From assembly GCA_944391115.1 (NCBI GenBank), contig CALXSJ010000012.1, positions 1-41,629 of the forward strand: 41,629 nt of DNA, given 5' to 3'. Source of the stretch: an uncultured Victivallales bacterium (GTDB taxonomy: Bacteria; Verrucomicrobiota; Lentisphaeria; Victivallales; UBA1829). Shown piece after piece: positions 15,932-23,990 of the stretch (its first letter is position 1; each line of letters begins with the position of its first letter). The notes under the pieces are model-generated. The model searched no databases and had not been told where the DNA came from. It was given only the letters and a program-made list of their open reading frames with translations. The position numbers and the translations under genes were made by a program.

Positions 15932-16951
15932 TCAGGCTTTGGCTTTGTAGGCTTTGATCATCATCGGAATGATGACATTGAGGTCTCCGATGATGCCGTA
16001 GTGCGCGACGGAGAAGATCGGTGCGCCCGGATCGCTGTTGATTGCAATGATCTTTTTGCTTTCCTTCATTCCGGCGACGTGCTGAACGGAGCCGCTGATG
16101 CCGCAGGCGATGTAGAGCTTGGGACGGACTGTGACGCCGGTCTGTCCGACCTGATGATCGTGGTCGATCCAGCCTGCGTCAACCGCGGCGCGGGAAGCGC
16201 CGACTTCGCCGCCGAGCGCTTCGGCAAGGTCATGGATCAGCTTGAAGTTCTCCTTCGAGCCGACGCCGTAGCCGCCGGAGACAATGATCTGCGCGCCCTT
16301 GAGATTGACGCTCTTTTCCTGGCGGATGCGTTCGACAACTTTCATGACCGTTTCTTTTTCCGTGAGGGCGACGTTCACTTTGACGATCTCGCCCTTGAGT
16401 CCCGGCGTCGGCGCATCCATCTTCATCACGCCCTCACGCACCGTGACCATCTGGGGATCGTCCCAGGTGTTGACGATGGTTGCGATGATGTTTCCGCCGA
16501 ATGCGGGACGGATCTGCATCAGCTTGTTGGTGTAGGACTTTTTGTTGACCTTGTCGTCGAAGTCGTCGATCTGGAGGTCTGTGCAGTCGGCCGTCAGACC
16601 GGCGAGCTTTTCGGAGGCGATGCGCGGCGCAAGTTCGCGGCCTTTCATCGTCGCACCGAAGAGCAGAATGTTCGGCTTGTGCTCCTTGATGAGATCCATG
16701 ATGACCTTGGCGTAGGGCAGAACCGTGAACGGTTCAAGACGTTTGTCCTCGGCGAGGAAAACGGTTTTGACGCCGTAGCTGAAAAGCGTGTCCGCGCAGT
16801 GCGCGACATTGTCGCCGAGAAGAACGGCCTCGACCTTGACGCCCAGCTTGGCGGCAAGCTCTTTGCCCTTGCAGACGAGTTCGAGGCTGACGTCGGCGAT
16901 TTTTCCGCCTTCCTGCTCGATGAAAACCCAGACGTTACCGATTTTTGTCAT
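15932..16951 (-). CDS. etfA: Electron transfer flavoprotein alpha subunit
   Basis: A 339-residue EtfA/FixB. The N-terminal domain (residues about 5-200) holds VWVFIEQEGGKIADVSLEL and RELAPRIASEKLAGLTADC. The C-terminal FAD domain has the signature IIVSGGYGVGSKENF, GGEVGASRAAVDAGWIDHD, QVGQTGVTVRPKLYIACG, SGSVQHVAGM and INSDPGAPIF, all typical of a functional FAD site. The ATG at 16951 has GGGGTGA five bases upstream; a GTG at 16960 overlapping the etfB stop as GTGA is the alternative. It moves electrons between the adjacent dehydrogenase and a quinone oxidoreductase, or ferredoxin/NAD if bifurcating. Confidence 0.95.
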   Translation of the reverse strand: MTKIGNVWVFIEQEGGKIADVSLELVCKGKELAAKLGVKVEAVLLGDNVAHCADTLFSYGVKTVFLAEDKRLEPFTVLPYAKVIMDLIKEHKPNILLFGATMKGRELAPRIASEKLAGLTADCTDLQIDDFDDKVNKKSYTNKLMQIRPAFGGNIIATIVNTWDDPQMVTVREGVMKMDAPTPGLKGEIVKVNVALTEKETVMKVVERIRQEKSVNLKGAQIIVSGGYGVGSKENFKLIHDLAEALGGEVGASRAAVDAGWIDHDHQVGQTGVTVRPKLYIACGISGSVQHVAGMKESKKIIAINSDPGAPIFSVAHYGIIGDLNVIIPMMIKAYKAKA

Positions 16952-16956
16952 GTTGC

Positions 16957-17850
16957 TCACCCCAGTGTGTGGTCTTCGATAAGTTCATGTATGAAATTGG
17001 AGATCCCCGCCTCGGTGGGCTCGATCTTTTTGAAGTCGCTCGCGGTGAGCACGACGCTCATGATCTGTTTGACCTTGGTGGGAGAGCCCGCCAGTCCGCA
17101 GCGTTTGAGGTCCGCTCCGGTTTCCGCGGCGGTCCATTCCTGAATGAGAAGACCTTTTTCCCCGTAAACCTTTTCAAATTCGGCCATCTGACCGGCCTCG
17201 GCATAGGTGCTGCCCTGCGCGGCCGCGAATTCCGAACGGGTTTTGGCCTTTTTATACTTCATGATGCGTTTGGCGTTCTGGGGACGGGGTTCGTTGGCGT
17301 CGATGACGGTCAGGAGGACGGGCAGGGGGGATTCGAGAATTTCGTAGCCGCCTTCGATTGCGCGTTTCGCGCGGACCGTTTTGTCCTTGAGCTCAAGAAC
17401 CTGCTCGACATAGGAAATCTGCGGGATGGCGAGTTTTTCCGCGATCTGCGGACCCACCTGGGCGGTGTCGCCGTCGATCGCCTGTCTTCCGCAGAGAATC
17501 AGATCGAAATTGCCGATTTTTCTTGCGCAGCAGCTGAGTGCATAGCTGGTCGCCAGCGTATCGGATCCGGCGAAGGCGCGGTCCGTGAGAAGAATCGCCT
17601 CGTCGGCGCCCATGCAGAGCGCGTCGCGGAGAACTTTGGACGCGTTCGGCGGACCCATCGTGGCCACGACGACTTTTGCGTCGTAACGGTCCTTGATCTG
17701 AAGCGCGAGCTCCAGAGCATTGAGGTCCTCGGGGTTGAAGATTGCCGGCAAAGCCTGGCGGTTTACAGTGCCGTCGGGTTTCATGGCCTGTCCCGTGACA
17801 TTCTGCGTGTCAGGAACCTGCTTCACAAACACTATGATTTTATACTGCAC
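16957..17850 (-). CDS. etfB: Electron transfer flavoprotein beta subunit
   Basis: A 297-residue EtfB/FixA, about 35-45 residues longer than the classical 250-residue type. The start IIVFVKQVPDT, the LELALQIKD helix, VVVATMGPPNASKVLRDAL and the nucleotide-binding motif GRQAIDGDTAQVGPQIAE (residues about 120-137) are clear. In simple ETFs this site holds AMP and in bifurcating ETFs a second FAD; I cannot decide between them. The start codon is GTG with AAGGAG six bases before it. It is the first gene of the operon, with a good promoter about 100 nt upstream. Confidence 0.94.
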   Translation of the reverse strand: MQYKIIVFVKQVPDTQNVTGQAMKPDGTVNRQALPAIFNPEDLNALELALQIKDRYDAKVVVATMGPPNASKVLRDALCMGADEAILLTDRAFAGSDTLATSYALSCCARKIGNFDLILCGRQAIDGDTAQVGPQIAEKLAIPQISYVEQVLELKDKTVRAKRAIEGGYEILESPLPVLLTVIDANEPRPQNAKRIMKYKKAKTRSEFAAAQGSTYAEAGQMAEFEKVYGEKGLLIQEWTAAETGADLKRCGLAGSPTKVKQIMSVVLTASDFKKIEPTEAGISNFIHELIEDHTLG

Positions 17851-17948
17851 TGGCTGCTCCTTGTTTGTTGGTTATGGTTTGTTAAGTAGCCGTCAAAACA
17901 TAAAAAACACCTCCGGGCGCGGAACGTCCGGCATGAAAACTTGTCTCA

Positions 17949-17977
17949 AATATAGCACGTCATCGTTGAAATTGCAA
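17949..17977 (-). promoter_or_regulatory. Promoter of the etfB operon
   Basis: Minus strand: TTGCAA (17977-17972), a 17-bp spacer, TATATT (17954-17949). Four and five of six consensus bases match. The leader to the GTG at 17850 is about 90 nt. Confidence 0.65.
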
Positions 17978-17979
17978 CG
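17964..17979. promoter_or_regulatory. Operator-like dyad over the etfB -35 box
   Basis: CGTTGAAATTGCAACG is a 16-bp dyad of form CGTTGnAATTnCAACG, with only one base pair per half breaking the symmetry. It covers the -35 element, so bound protein would repress. The cognate regulator is not in this window. Confidence 0.45.
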
Positions 17980-17993
17980 TTTTTTATGAGTGC

Positions 17994-18024
17994 GCAGGCA
18001 AAAAATCCCGGATTCTTTGCCTGC
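17994..18024 (-). terminator. Hairpin downstream of mlaD
   Basis: A 9-bp perfect stem GCAGGCAAA/TTTGCCTGC continues, after a single mismatch, into AATC/GATT. It lies 35 nt past the mlaD stop. There is no trailing U run on the minus strand, so it may terminate poorly or protect the transcript end. Confidence 0.5.
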
Positions 18025-18058
18025 CGCGCCGCCGCCGGGCTGTTTCTGAAACGGGGGA

Positions 18059-19054
18059 TCATTGCTCCGCTCGACCTTTTCCGTGAAGCACCGAGGACGG
18101 ATTGTCGTTGATGTACTGGATCAGATCGGTCATGGCGTCAAGCGCCTCATTCAGCTTCAGGATGGTCATCTTGATGCTGGAATCGCCGGCGCTGAAGGAA
18201 TCGGAAAGCTCGCGGATGGAGGCGGTCGTCTCCGGAATTTTCGAAGTCGCGAGCGTTTTTTCCAGCCCGTCGGAAAGGAGGCGGATGCTGCGGATTGTCC
18301 TGTCCAGCTCAGCGAGAGTCAGATCAAGTTTTTCCGGCGTGAGCGTGCCGTTCAGCGCGTCGACGGTTCCGGAGGCCTTTTTCAGAATGGCTTCCGCATC
18401 ATTGAGCAGATGATCGATCCGCGGATCCGCAAGCGTTTTGTTCGCCCGTTCCAGAAGGGAGATCGTTTCCTTTGAAATTTTCCCGAAGTCGATTGCGGCG
18501 ATGTTCGCCAGGATTTCTGTCATGTTGAAGCGGAGGCTGGACATCAGCGACGGCGTCGACGGCATGAAGAAAATGCCGTTCCGGAGGCCGGGGCGGAATT
18601 CCGTGTCGGCAAGCCGGGCGTCCACATCCTTGAAAAAGTCCATTTCGATATATTTGATGCCGGTGATGCCGTCCGGTTCGATCCGGCAGCGGAGCCCCTT
18701 GTCGATTTCCGAATGCAGATATTTGTAGAATTCCGGCGCGGGAATGCTCGGGGTCGTGAAGATGTTCTTGCCCAGAGTCGTCTTGAACTTGGATAGATCG
18801 ATTTCCATGTCGATCCGGACGGTCCGGCTCTCCATGATGATCGTGATGTCGCTGATGCTTCCGATGGGGACGCCGCGGAATTTGACGGCGGAGCCGCTGT
18901 TCAGTCCCTGCACGGACTCCTCTACGAACGTCGCCATGTGGGCGCGGGACTTGAACAGCGAATCGAACACCCCCATTGAGAGCACCGCCGCGATGAACAC
19001 AAACAGCGAAATCGTGACGAACAGTCCCAGCTTGAATTTATTTGTCTCCTGCAT
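18059..19054 (-). CDS. mlaD: MlaD-type MCE domain protein
   Basis: A 331-residue substrate-binding protein of a phospholipid-transport ABC system, anchored in the inner membrane and facing the periplasm. The single membrane helix is at residues about 9-28 (LGLFVTISLFVFIAAVLSMG). The MCE domain follows at about 38-120 with FVEESVQGLNSGSAVKFRGVP (residues of the family core) and IGSISDI. The remaining region, 190-320, is predicted helical with heptad-like spacing (TIRSIRLLSDGLEKTL), which may form a tunnel or coiled coil as in longer MCE proteins. The start at 19054 overlaps mlaF by 17 nt and has AAGGGGG six bases upstream. Confidence 0.9.
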   Translation of the reverse strand: MQETNKFKLGLFVTISLFVFIAAVLSMGVFDSLFKSRAHMATFVEESVQGLNSGSAVKFRGVPIGSISDITIIMESRTVRIDMEIDLSKFKTTLGKNIFTTPSIPAPEFYKYLHSEIDKGLRCRIEPDGITGIKYIEMDFFKDVDARLADTEFRPGLRNGIFFMPSTPSLMSSLRFNMTEILANIAAIDFGKISKETISLLERANKTLADPRIDHLLNDAEAILKKASGTVDALNGTLTPEKLDLTLAELDRTIRSIRLLSDGLEKTLATSKIPETTASIRELSDSFSAGDSSIKMTILKLNEALDAMTDLIQYINDNPSSVLHGKGRAEQ

Positions 19055-19832
19055 GAATGCCCCCTTCGTGTGAATGATCCGCCGGATCGTGCCCGGCATT
19101 CAGAAACAGCCGGACGAATGAATTGGCGGAGTGCTTTTTGAGTTCCAGCGGCGGACCGTCCGCGATGATGGATTTCGTGTTCGCATCGAGCATGACGGCA
19201 CGGTCCGCGATGGTGAAGATGCTTTCCAGTTCATGTGTCACCACGACAATCGTGGCGGCGGTTTTCTCCCGGATGTCCAGAATCAGGCGGTCGAGGCTTG
19301 CCGAACTCAGCGGATCGAGTCCCGCGGACGGTTCGTCGAAGAAGAGAATGTCCGGGTCGAGCGCCAGTGAGCGGGCGAAGGCGGCGCGTTTCACCATGCC
19401 TCCCGAGAGATCCGACGGCATGTAGTCCTGATATCCGTCCAGATTGACAAGGCGGAGTTTCTCCCGGACCTTCTCCCGGATCTCCTCCCTTGACATTTTC
19501 GTGTGCTCCTCCATCGGGAGCGCGATATTTTCGGCAAGCGAGAGAGAGCGGAACAAGGCGCCGCCCTGATAGGCCACGCCGAACCGCCGCATGATCGCGC
19601 GCTTGCGGTTTCCCGTGCTGCTGACAATGCTTTTGCCGTGCAGCAGAATGTCCCCCGCAAACGGCGTGCGGAGTCCGATCATGTGTTTCAGAAGCGTGCT
19701 TTTCCCGCAGCCGGAACCTCCGAGGATCGTGAGTATCTGGCCCTGCGGCACGTCGAACGAGATGTTTTCCAGAACGATGCGCCTGCCGTATCCCGCGGTG
19801 AGATTTTTCACTGAAATGGCATTCTGCGTCAT
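19038..19832 (-). CDS. mlaF: MlaF-type ABC transporter ATPase
   Basis: A 264-residue ATPase of the Mla/Ttg2/Mce importer or exporter family. Walker A is GGSGCGKST (residues about 38-46), the Q-loop is in GVAYQGGALF, the signature is SDLSGGMVKRAAFARSLALD, Walker B is DILFFDEPSAGLD and the switch His is in VVVTHELES. The SGGMVKRAA form and the YQGGALF loop are characteristic of MlaF. It powers lipid movement across the periplasm together with the adjacent permease and MCE protein. The gap to mlaE is 4 nt. Confidence 0.95.
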   Translation of the reverse strand: MTQNAISVKNLTAGYGRRIVLENISFDVPQGQILTILGGSGCGKSTLLKHMIGLRTPFAGDILLHGKSIVSSTGNRKRAIMRRFGVAYQGGALFRSLSLAENIALPMEEHTKMSREEIREKVREKLRLVNLDGYQDYMPSDLSGGMVKRAAFARSLALDPDILFFDEPSAGLDPLSSASLDRLILDIREKTAATIVVVTHELESIFTIADRAVMLDANTKSIIADGPPLELKKHSANSFVRLFLNAGHDPADHSHEGGIHAGDK

Positions 19833-19836
19833 GGCG

Positions 19837-20646
19837 TCACCCGAAGAAGATGGTGTTGAACACGTGCGCGAGGAAGGTGTCGCAGAGGATGATGAAGAGA
19901 ATGCTGATTACCACGGCGGAGGTTGTCGCCTTCCCGACGGCAATCGCGTCATTGCCAGCACGGAAGCCGCGCCAGCACCCGGTCAGGGTGATGACGACTG
20001 CGAAAACGACGCTTTTGAAAATGCTTTCGAAAAAGTATTCCGGAGCGACCCATTCGATGGTCTGCTGGTAATAGGTCTGCACCGGCATCCCCAGGGATGC
20101 GTGCCCCACGATCATTCCGCCGAGAATCCCCATGACGTCCCCGATGGTCGTCAGCATCGGGATCGTCAGCGCCATTGCGATGAGTTTCGGAATCACGAGA
20201 AAGCGCTCGGGAAGAAATCCCATTGTGCGCATTGCGTCGATCTCCTCGGAAACTTTCATGGTCCCGATTTCCGCGGCGAACGCCGAACCGGCGCGTCCTG
20301 TCGCGACGATTGCAACCATCATCGGACCGAGTTCCCGCACCACCGAGCAGCCGACAAGCCCCGGCAGAAACGCGTCCGCTCCGTATTTGTGCATCTGGAC
20401 GGCGCACTGGTAGCCGAGGATGATGCCGGTGAGAAAACAGATCAGCGCGGTGATGGGAAGGCCGTCCGATCCGCACATGTTCATATAAAAAAGCGTTTCG
20501 CGCCAGCGGATTTTCCGGGGGCGGCGCACGGCGTCCGCGCATGCGGAAACCGCCTCCCCGATAAACGAAATCAGGCTCAGCGTCTCCTGCCAGATCACGC
20601 AGGAAACATCTCCGATCTGGAGCAGTATGCTGTTCCGGCTGGTCAT
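19837..20646 (-). CDS. mlaE: MlaE-type ABC transporter permease
   Basis: A 269-residue inner-membrane permease of the MlaE family with about five to six hydrophobic segments. Family motifs are VVRELGPMMVAIVATGRAGS (residues about 110-129), the cytoplasmic coupling region AAEIGTMKVSEEIDAMRTMG and the start of the next helix, LVIPKLIAMALTIPML. The start at 20646 leaves one base after the NYN gene; an ATG at 20664 overlapping that gene would add six residues. Ribosome binding sites for both are weak, so translational coupling is likely. Confidence 0.93.
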   Translation of the reverse strand: MTSRNSILLQIGDVSCVIWQETLSLISFIGEAVSACADAVRRPRKIRWRETLFYMNMCGSDGLPITALICFLTGIILGYQCAVQMHKYGADAFLPGLVGCSVVRELGPMMVAIVATGRAGSAFAAEIGTMKVSEEIDAMRTMGFLPERFLVIPKLIAMALTIPMLTTIGDVMGILGGMIVGHASLGMPVQTYYQQTIEWVAPEYFFESIFKSVVFAVVITLTGCWRGFRAGNDAIAVGKATTSAVVISILFIILCDTFLAHVFNTIFFG

Positions 20647-20647
20647 G

Positions 20648-21598
20648 TCATCGCGGCGCCGCATGAGAAATCAGCGTGATGTTCTTGCAGCATTCTCCTC
20701 TGTCGTTCATTCCCGGTTCGTATTCCATCAGGTCTCCGATCTGGAGCTCGTTGAAATCGCAGTTGCGCAGTTCCTCAATGAAGAAGAACAGATTCTTCGA
20801 CGGGATGTCCGTCGAGATGAATCCGTATCCGCCCCGGAGCTGGACGATTCTTCCGCGGAGGCGCGGAGGCTGTGCGGGATCTGCCCCGTTTTCCTCCGGA
20901 AAATAGAGCTTCTCTTCCGCGGCCGGTTCATACTGGTTGTCCGGCGACTGCTGGTTTACGAACAGCATGTCGGGGCAGACCTCCGGGATTTTTTTCGTGC
21001 CGTTGATGACGTCGTGCATCCGGATCGGATAGGTGGCGTCGTTCAGCAGTTTGGCGGACGTGCTGGTGTAGCGCTGATTGCCGTTGTCGTCCGTGTATTC
21101 GAAATCCCAGCCGAGAACCATGACGCGCGTGCCGAGAGAGTTCAGCTTGCGCACGAGCGGAACGTAGTCTCCGTCGCTGGCGATCAGCACCACGACATTG
21201 AATTTCTTGAAGATCGTCAGTTCCAGCGCCTCCAGCGCCAGCGACACGTCCACGCCTTTTTCTCCGCCGCGCGACATCGGCAGATAGTGCGTCACGATTC
21301 CCTCGCGCATCAGAATGTCGTCGAACACGCGCTCATTCAGAAGAATCTGCCGCTCATTCGCCTCCATGGCGGGAAGGCGTCCGCGGAAATAATGGCAGTC
21401 GACGATCTGGCAGAATTTCGGATGGATGTTTTCCTGGAGCGCAACGTATTTCTTGACGAATTCATGAATGCCGGGGATGCTGAGGCGCGATTTGCGCGGA
21501 TGTCCGTAGCAGTAGTAGTTGCTGACGTGGTAAAAATAATTGCCGTCGTAAAAGATTCCGATGCGCAGAAGACGCATTTCCCGTTCGTTGTAAATCAT
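20648..21598 (-). CDS. NYN-domain (LabA-like) ribonuclease fused to a cold-shock-like domain
   Basis: A 316-residue cytoplasmic protein. Residues about 12-175 form a NYN/PIN-like nuclease domain: IGIFYDGNYFYH with Asp18, GEKGVDVSLALEAL and VLIASDGDYVPLV supply the expected acidic cluster, and GTRVMVLGWDF closes the fold. A linker follows. Residues about 245-312 resemble a cold-shock OB fold, with RNP1-like GGYGFIS and RNP2-like NLFFFIEEL, then LQIGDLMEYEP. This suggests an RNA-binding nuclease. The start is uncertain: 21598 has AGGAAA directly ahead, 21577 (MRLLRIG) is close to usual family starts, and an upstream TTG at 21628 is less likely. It lies one base before mlaE, an unexpected partner. 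Confidence 0.8.
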   Translation of the reverse strand: MIYNEREMRLLRIGIFYDGNYFYHVSNYYCYGHPRKSRLSIPGIHEFVKKYVALQENIHPKFCQIVDCHYFRGRLPAMEANERQILLNERVFDDILMREGIVTHYLPMSRGGEKGVDVSLALEALELTIFKKFNVVVLIASDGDYVPLVRKLNSLGTRVMVLGWDFEYTDDNGNQRYTSTSAKLLNDATYPIRMHDVINGTKKIPEVCPDMLFVNQQSPDNQYEPAAEEKLYFPEENGADPAQPPRLRGRIVQLRGGYGFISTDIPSKNLFFFIEELRNCDFNELQIGDLMEYEPGMNDRGECCKNITLISHAAPR

Positions 21599-21696
21599 TT
21601 TCCTGAAAACCATACTTTGCAGAACCAAACCGTAAAATTAAAACATGATGAAGCAGACCGGACTCCCGGCCGCGTACTAATAGCATGCGGACGGCG

Positions 21697-22485
21697 TTAT
21701 TTCAAACGTTTTGCAAACGGATCGTCCGGATATTCCGTCCTGAGCCGTTCCGCGAATTTCTCCGCGCGCGCGTCATTCAGCAGCTTGAGATTCTCATAGG
21801 TGCGGTAAAGCGCCTCCGGGTGCTTCCTGCTTTTCGGAAACAGCAGGGCCGTCTGGAAATAAAGATTGGCGGCGTCCTTGCGGTTGCCGCGTTCCGCGAG
21901 AATTTCCGCTCTCGCCATGAATGCGGAGGCCGCGAGCTCTCCGTCGCGGCTCTGCGAGACTTTCTTCAGTAGCTGTTCGGCGCCTTCGGCGTTTTCCGTC
22001 TTCCGGTAAAGGGAGGCCAGCAGGAACATTGCGCGCTGATAATCGTTTTCGAGTTCCGGATTGAGGACACGGGCCGTTTTGATACCTTCCAGCTTCGCGA
22101 TGGCGTCGCGGGTCATGCCGAGCCTGTCGAGCGTGTCTGCCTCCATCGTCATGCAGTAGATGTCCCATCCGAGGTTGCGGTAGTTCAGATAGGCCTTGAG
22201 ATAGAGTTCCGCCGCGCTCTTGTAGTCGCCCGCCTTGTATTTCGCATCGGCCTCCGTGACGTCCGCGGGTTTCGGAACCCAGGCGTAGCGGTAGCGTCCC
22301 TTGGGAATGCGCACCCGGAGCGCGCTGTTTTCCGGGGAGACATATTCGAGGTCGCCGTTGGGTTTTGCCGTGACGGAAGTTGTGCTGATCCGCCTCCCGT
22401 CCGAAGTCACGATCAGGCATTCGCCCGCACCGAAGAGCGCGGCGGCGAAGCCGCACAGAAGACTGAGCGTCAGAAGAAGTTTCAT
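21697..22485 (-). CDS. Secreted tetratricopeptide-repeat protein
   Basis: A 262-residue exported protein. The signal peptide is at residues 1-20 (LLLTLSLLCGFAAALFGA). A short beta-rich region (LIVTSDGRRISTTSV) is followed from about residue 75 by TPR-like helical pairs: AKYKAGDYKSAAELYLKAYLN and MFLLASLYRKTENAEGAEQL are clear units, with NRKDAANLYFQTALLFP later. Such proteins scaffold envelope complexes. It lies 13 nt after murC and 98 nt before the NYN gene on the same strand. AAAGGAA precedes the ATG. No specific partner can be named. Confidence 0.82.
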   Translation of the reverse strand: MKLLLTLSLLCGFAAALFGAGECLIVTSDGRRISTTSVTAKPNGDLEYVSPENSALRVRIPKGRYRYAWVPKPADVTEADAKYKAGDYKSAAELYLKAYLNYRNLGWDIYCMTMEADTLDRLGMTRDAIAKLEGIKTARVLNPELENDYQRAMFLLASLYRKTENAEGAEQLLKKVSQSRDGELAASAFMARAEILAERGNRKDAANLYFQTALLFPKSRKHPEALYRTYENLKLLNDARAEKFAERLRTEYPDDPFAKRLK

Positions 22486-22498
22486 GAATGCGTTCCTT

Positions 22499-23938
22499 TC
22501 AGGTTGTCAGGGCGATCGTGCGCGCCCAGTTCGAGAGTGAGTTGTCGCGGGCTCCCATGACCAGGATCACATCTCCCGGTGCGCTCTGTTCGCGGAGATA
22601 CTGTCCGGCGGACTCCCGGTCCGGAAAGTTGAGATAGCGTTCCGGAAACGCCGTTTTGTTCCGGTATTCCGCGGCGACTTCCTCCGCCGTCGGAGAGAAG
22701 CTGGAGCTTCCGCCCGCGTAGAAGACCGGCATCAGAATGAATCGGTCGTCTTTTTCAAGATGTTTCTCCAGTGCGGAAAACAGCTCTTCGCGCATGAAGC
22801 CGAAGGGTTTGTATCCGTGCGGCTGGAAGAGCGCGATCACGCGGCCTGTCGCCACTTCCCGTCCCGCCTCGATGCAGGAGAGAATTTTTTCCACATTGTG
22901 CGCGTAATCGTCAAAAACCCGGGCGCCCCGGCTGTTGGTTCCGGCGGCATTGAATCTCCGCCAGACCCCGTGGAAGGATTCCACGCTCCGGATTGCGTCC
23001 GCCGGAGGGAATCCCAGTGTCAGAAGCGCTGTATAGACCGCCAGCGCGTTGGCCGCCGTGTAGAAGCCGGGAGCGGGCAGGCGGATTTCCGCATGGCCGT
23101 CCATCGATGCGTACGCGCCGTCTTTGGTGCTGGAAAAACGGTTCAGGCGGATGACGCGGATGCCGTCGATCCGTTCCGGCGCGTTGCGGTCGGCGCTGAA
23201 GAGCAGCCGTTCCAGCCTGTCCGGCAGGAAATCCTTTCCGCGGCATTCGCGGATGATCCGGTAGGCGCGATCCTCCAGCACGGCGATGCGTGCGGCGCCG
23301 CCGGCGAACTCCCCGAACACGCGCGCCAGCTCCTCCTTCGGATAATGATCCGTGCCGATATTCAGGACCATGGCTCCGTCGGTCGGATAGTTCAGGAGGC
23401 TCTTGTCGCTCTCGTCCGCCTCGATCACGAAATATTTCCCGGAGCCTTTCCGGTAATTGCCGGCCAGCGTTCCGGAACGGAAGGCGTTGACCAGGCCGCC
23501 TGTGATGACGCCGGGATCCTCCCCGAGATTCGCGAGCGCTTCGGCCAGCCATGCGCTGACACTGGTTTTTCCGCAGGTCCCCGAGACCGCGAACGACGTC
23601 TGCGCGCGCAGCTCCAGAAGGGCGCGTTCCAGCGCGACGGAGCGGTGGATCCGTTCCGTGTTTGCCGGCGCCCGGCGGAAATCGGGATTGTCCTCCTCGA
23701 TCGCGGTGGAGTAGACGACCGCATCCGGTGTGAAGTCCTTGTAGACGGAGCCGTCCTGTTCGCAGAGGCGGACTCCCTGCGTGCAGAGCGCCTGAAAGAC
23801 CGCCGCGTTTTCCGGCGCGTGAAGCGCTCGGTCGCTGCCAGTCACCTCATGGCCCAGCGACCGCGCCATCTGCGCCAGACCGCTCATGCCGATGCCTCCG
23901 ACGCCGACAAAGTGAAGTTTCCGCGGCAGTTGTTTCAT
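22499..23938 (-). CDS. murC: UDP-N-acetylmuramate-L-alanine ligase (MurC-type)
   Basis: A 479-residue Mur ligase, the cytoplasmic enzyme that adds L-Ala to UDP-MurNAc. Domain 1 has the MurC-type Rossmann start HFVGVGGIGMSGLAQ (residues 9-23). The ATP loop SGTCGKTSVSAWLAEAL lies near residue 120. The central domain shows VIEADESDKS and MVLNIGTDHYPKEE. The C-terminal domain shows RVFDDYAHNVEKI and VIALFQPHGYKPF. The murein peptide ligase Mpl is similar and cannot be fully excluded, since no other mur genes are adjacent. The start at 23938 is favoured by AAGGGGAT; a longer frame to 24007 would overlap the MFS gene. Confidence 0.87.
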   Translation of the reverse strand: MKQLPRKLHFVGVGGIGMSGLAQMARSLGHEVTGSDRALHAPENAAVFQALCTQGVRLCEQDGSVYKDFTPDAVVYSTAIEEDNPDFRRAPANTERIHRSVALERALLELRAQTSFAVSGTCGKTSVSAWLAEALANLGEDPGVITGGLVNAFRSGTLAGNYRKGSGKYFVIEADESDKSLLNYPTDGAMVLNIGTDHYPKEELARVFGEFAGGAARIAVLEDRAYRIIRECRGKDFLPDRLERLLFSADRNAPERIDGIRVIRLNRFSSTKDGAYASMDGHAEIRLPAPGFYTAANALAVYTALLTLGFPPADAIRSVESFHGVWRRFNAAGTNSRGARVFDDYAHNVEKILSCIEAGREVATGRVIALFQPHGYKPFGFMREELFSALEKHLEKDDRFILMPVFYAGGSSSFSPTAEEVAAEYRNKTAFPERYLNFPDRESAGQYLREQSAPGDVILVMGARDNSLSNWARTIALTT

Positions 23939-23990
23939 TTTGTATCCCCTTGCTCCCTTCCGATGCGTTTTTTCCCGGAATTTACTGTCA

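Noticed and set aside
17917-17934. CGGAACGTCCG-like sequence in the etfB leader resembling the palindrome at 5725
   Set aside because: It lacks one base of the perfect CGGAACGTTCCG core and so is not a symmetric site; resemblance is probably chance in GC-rich DNA.
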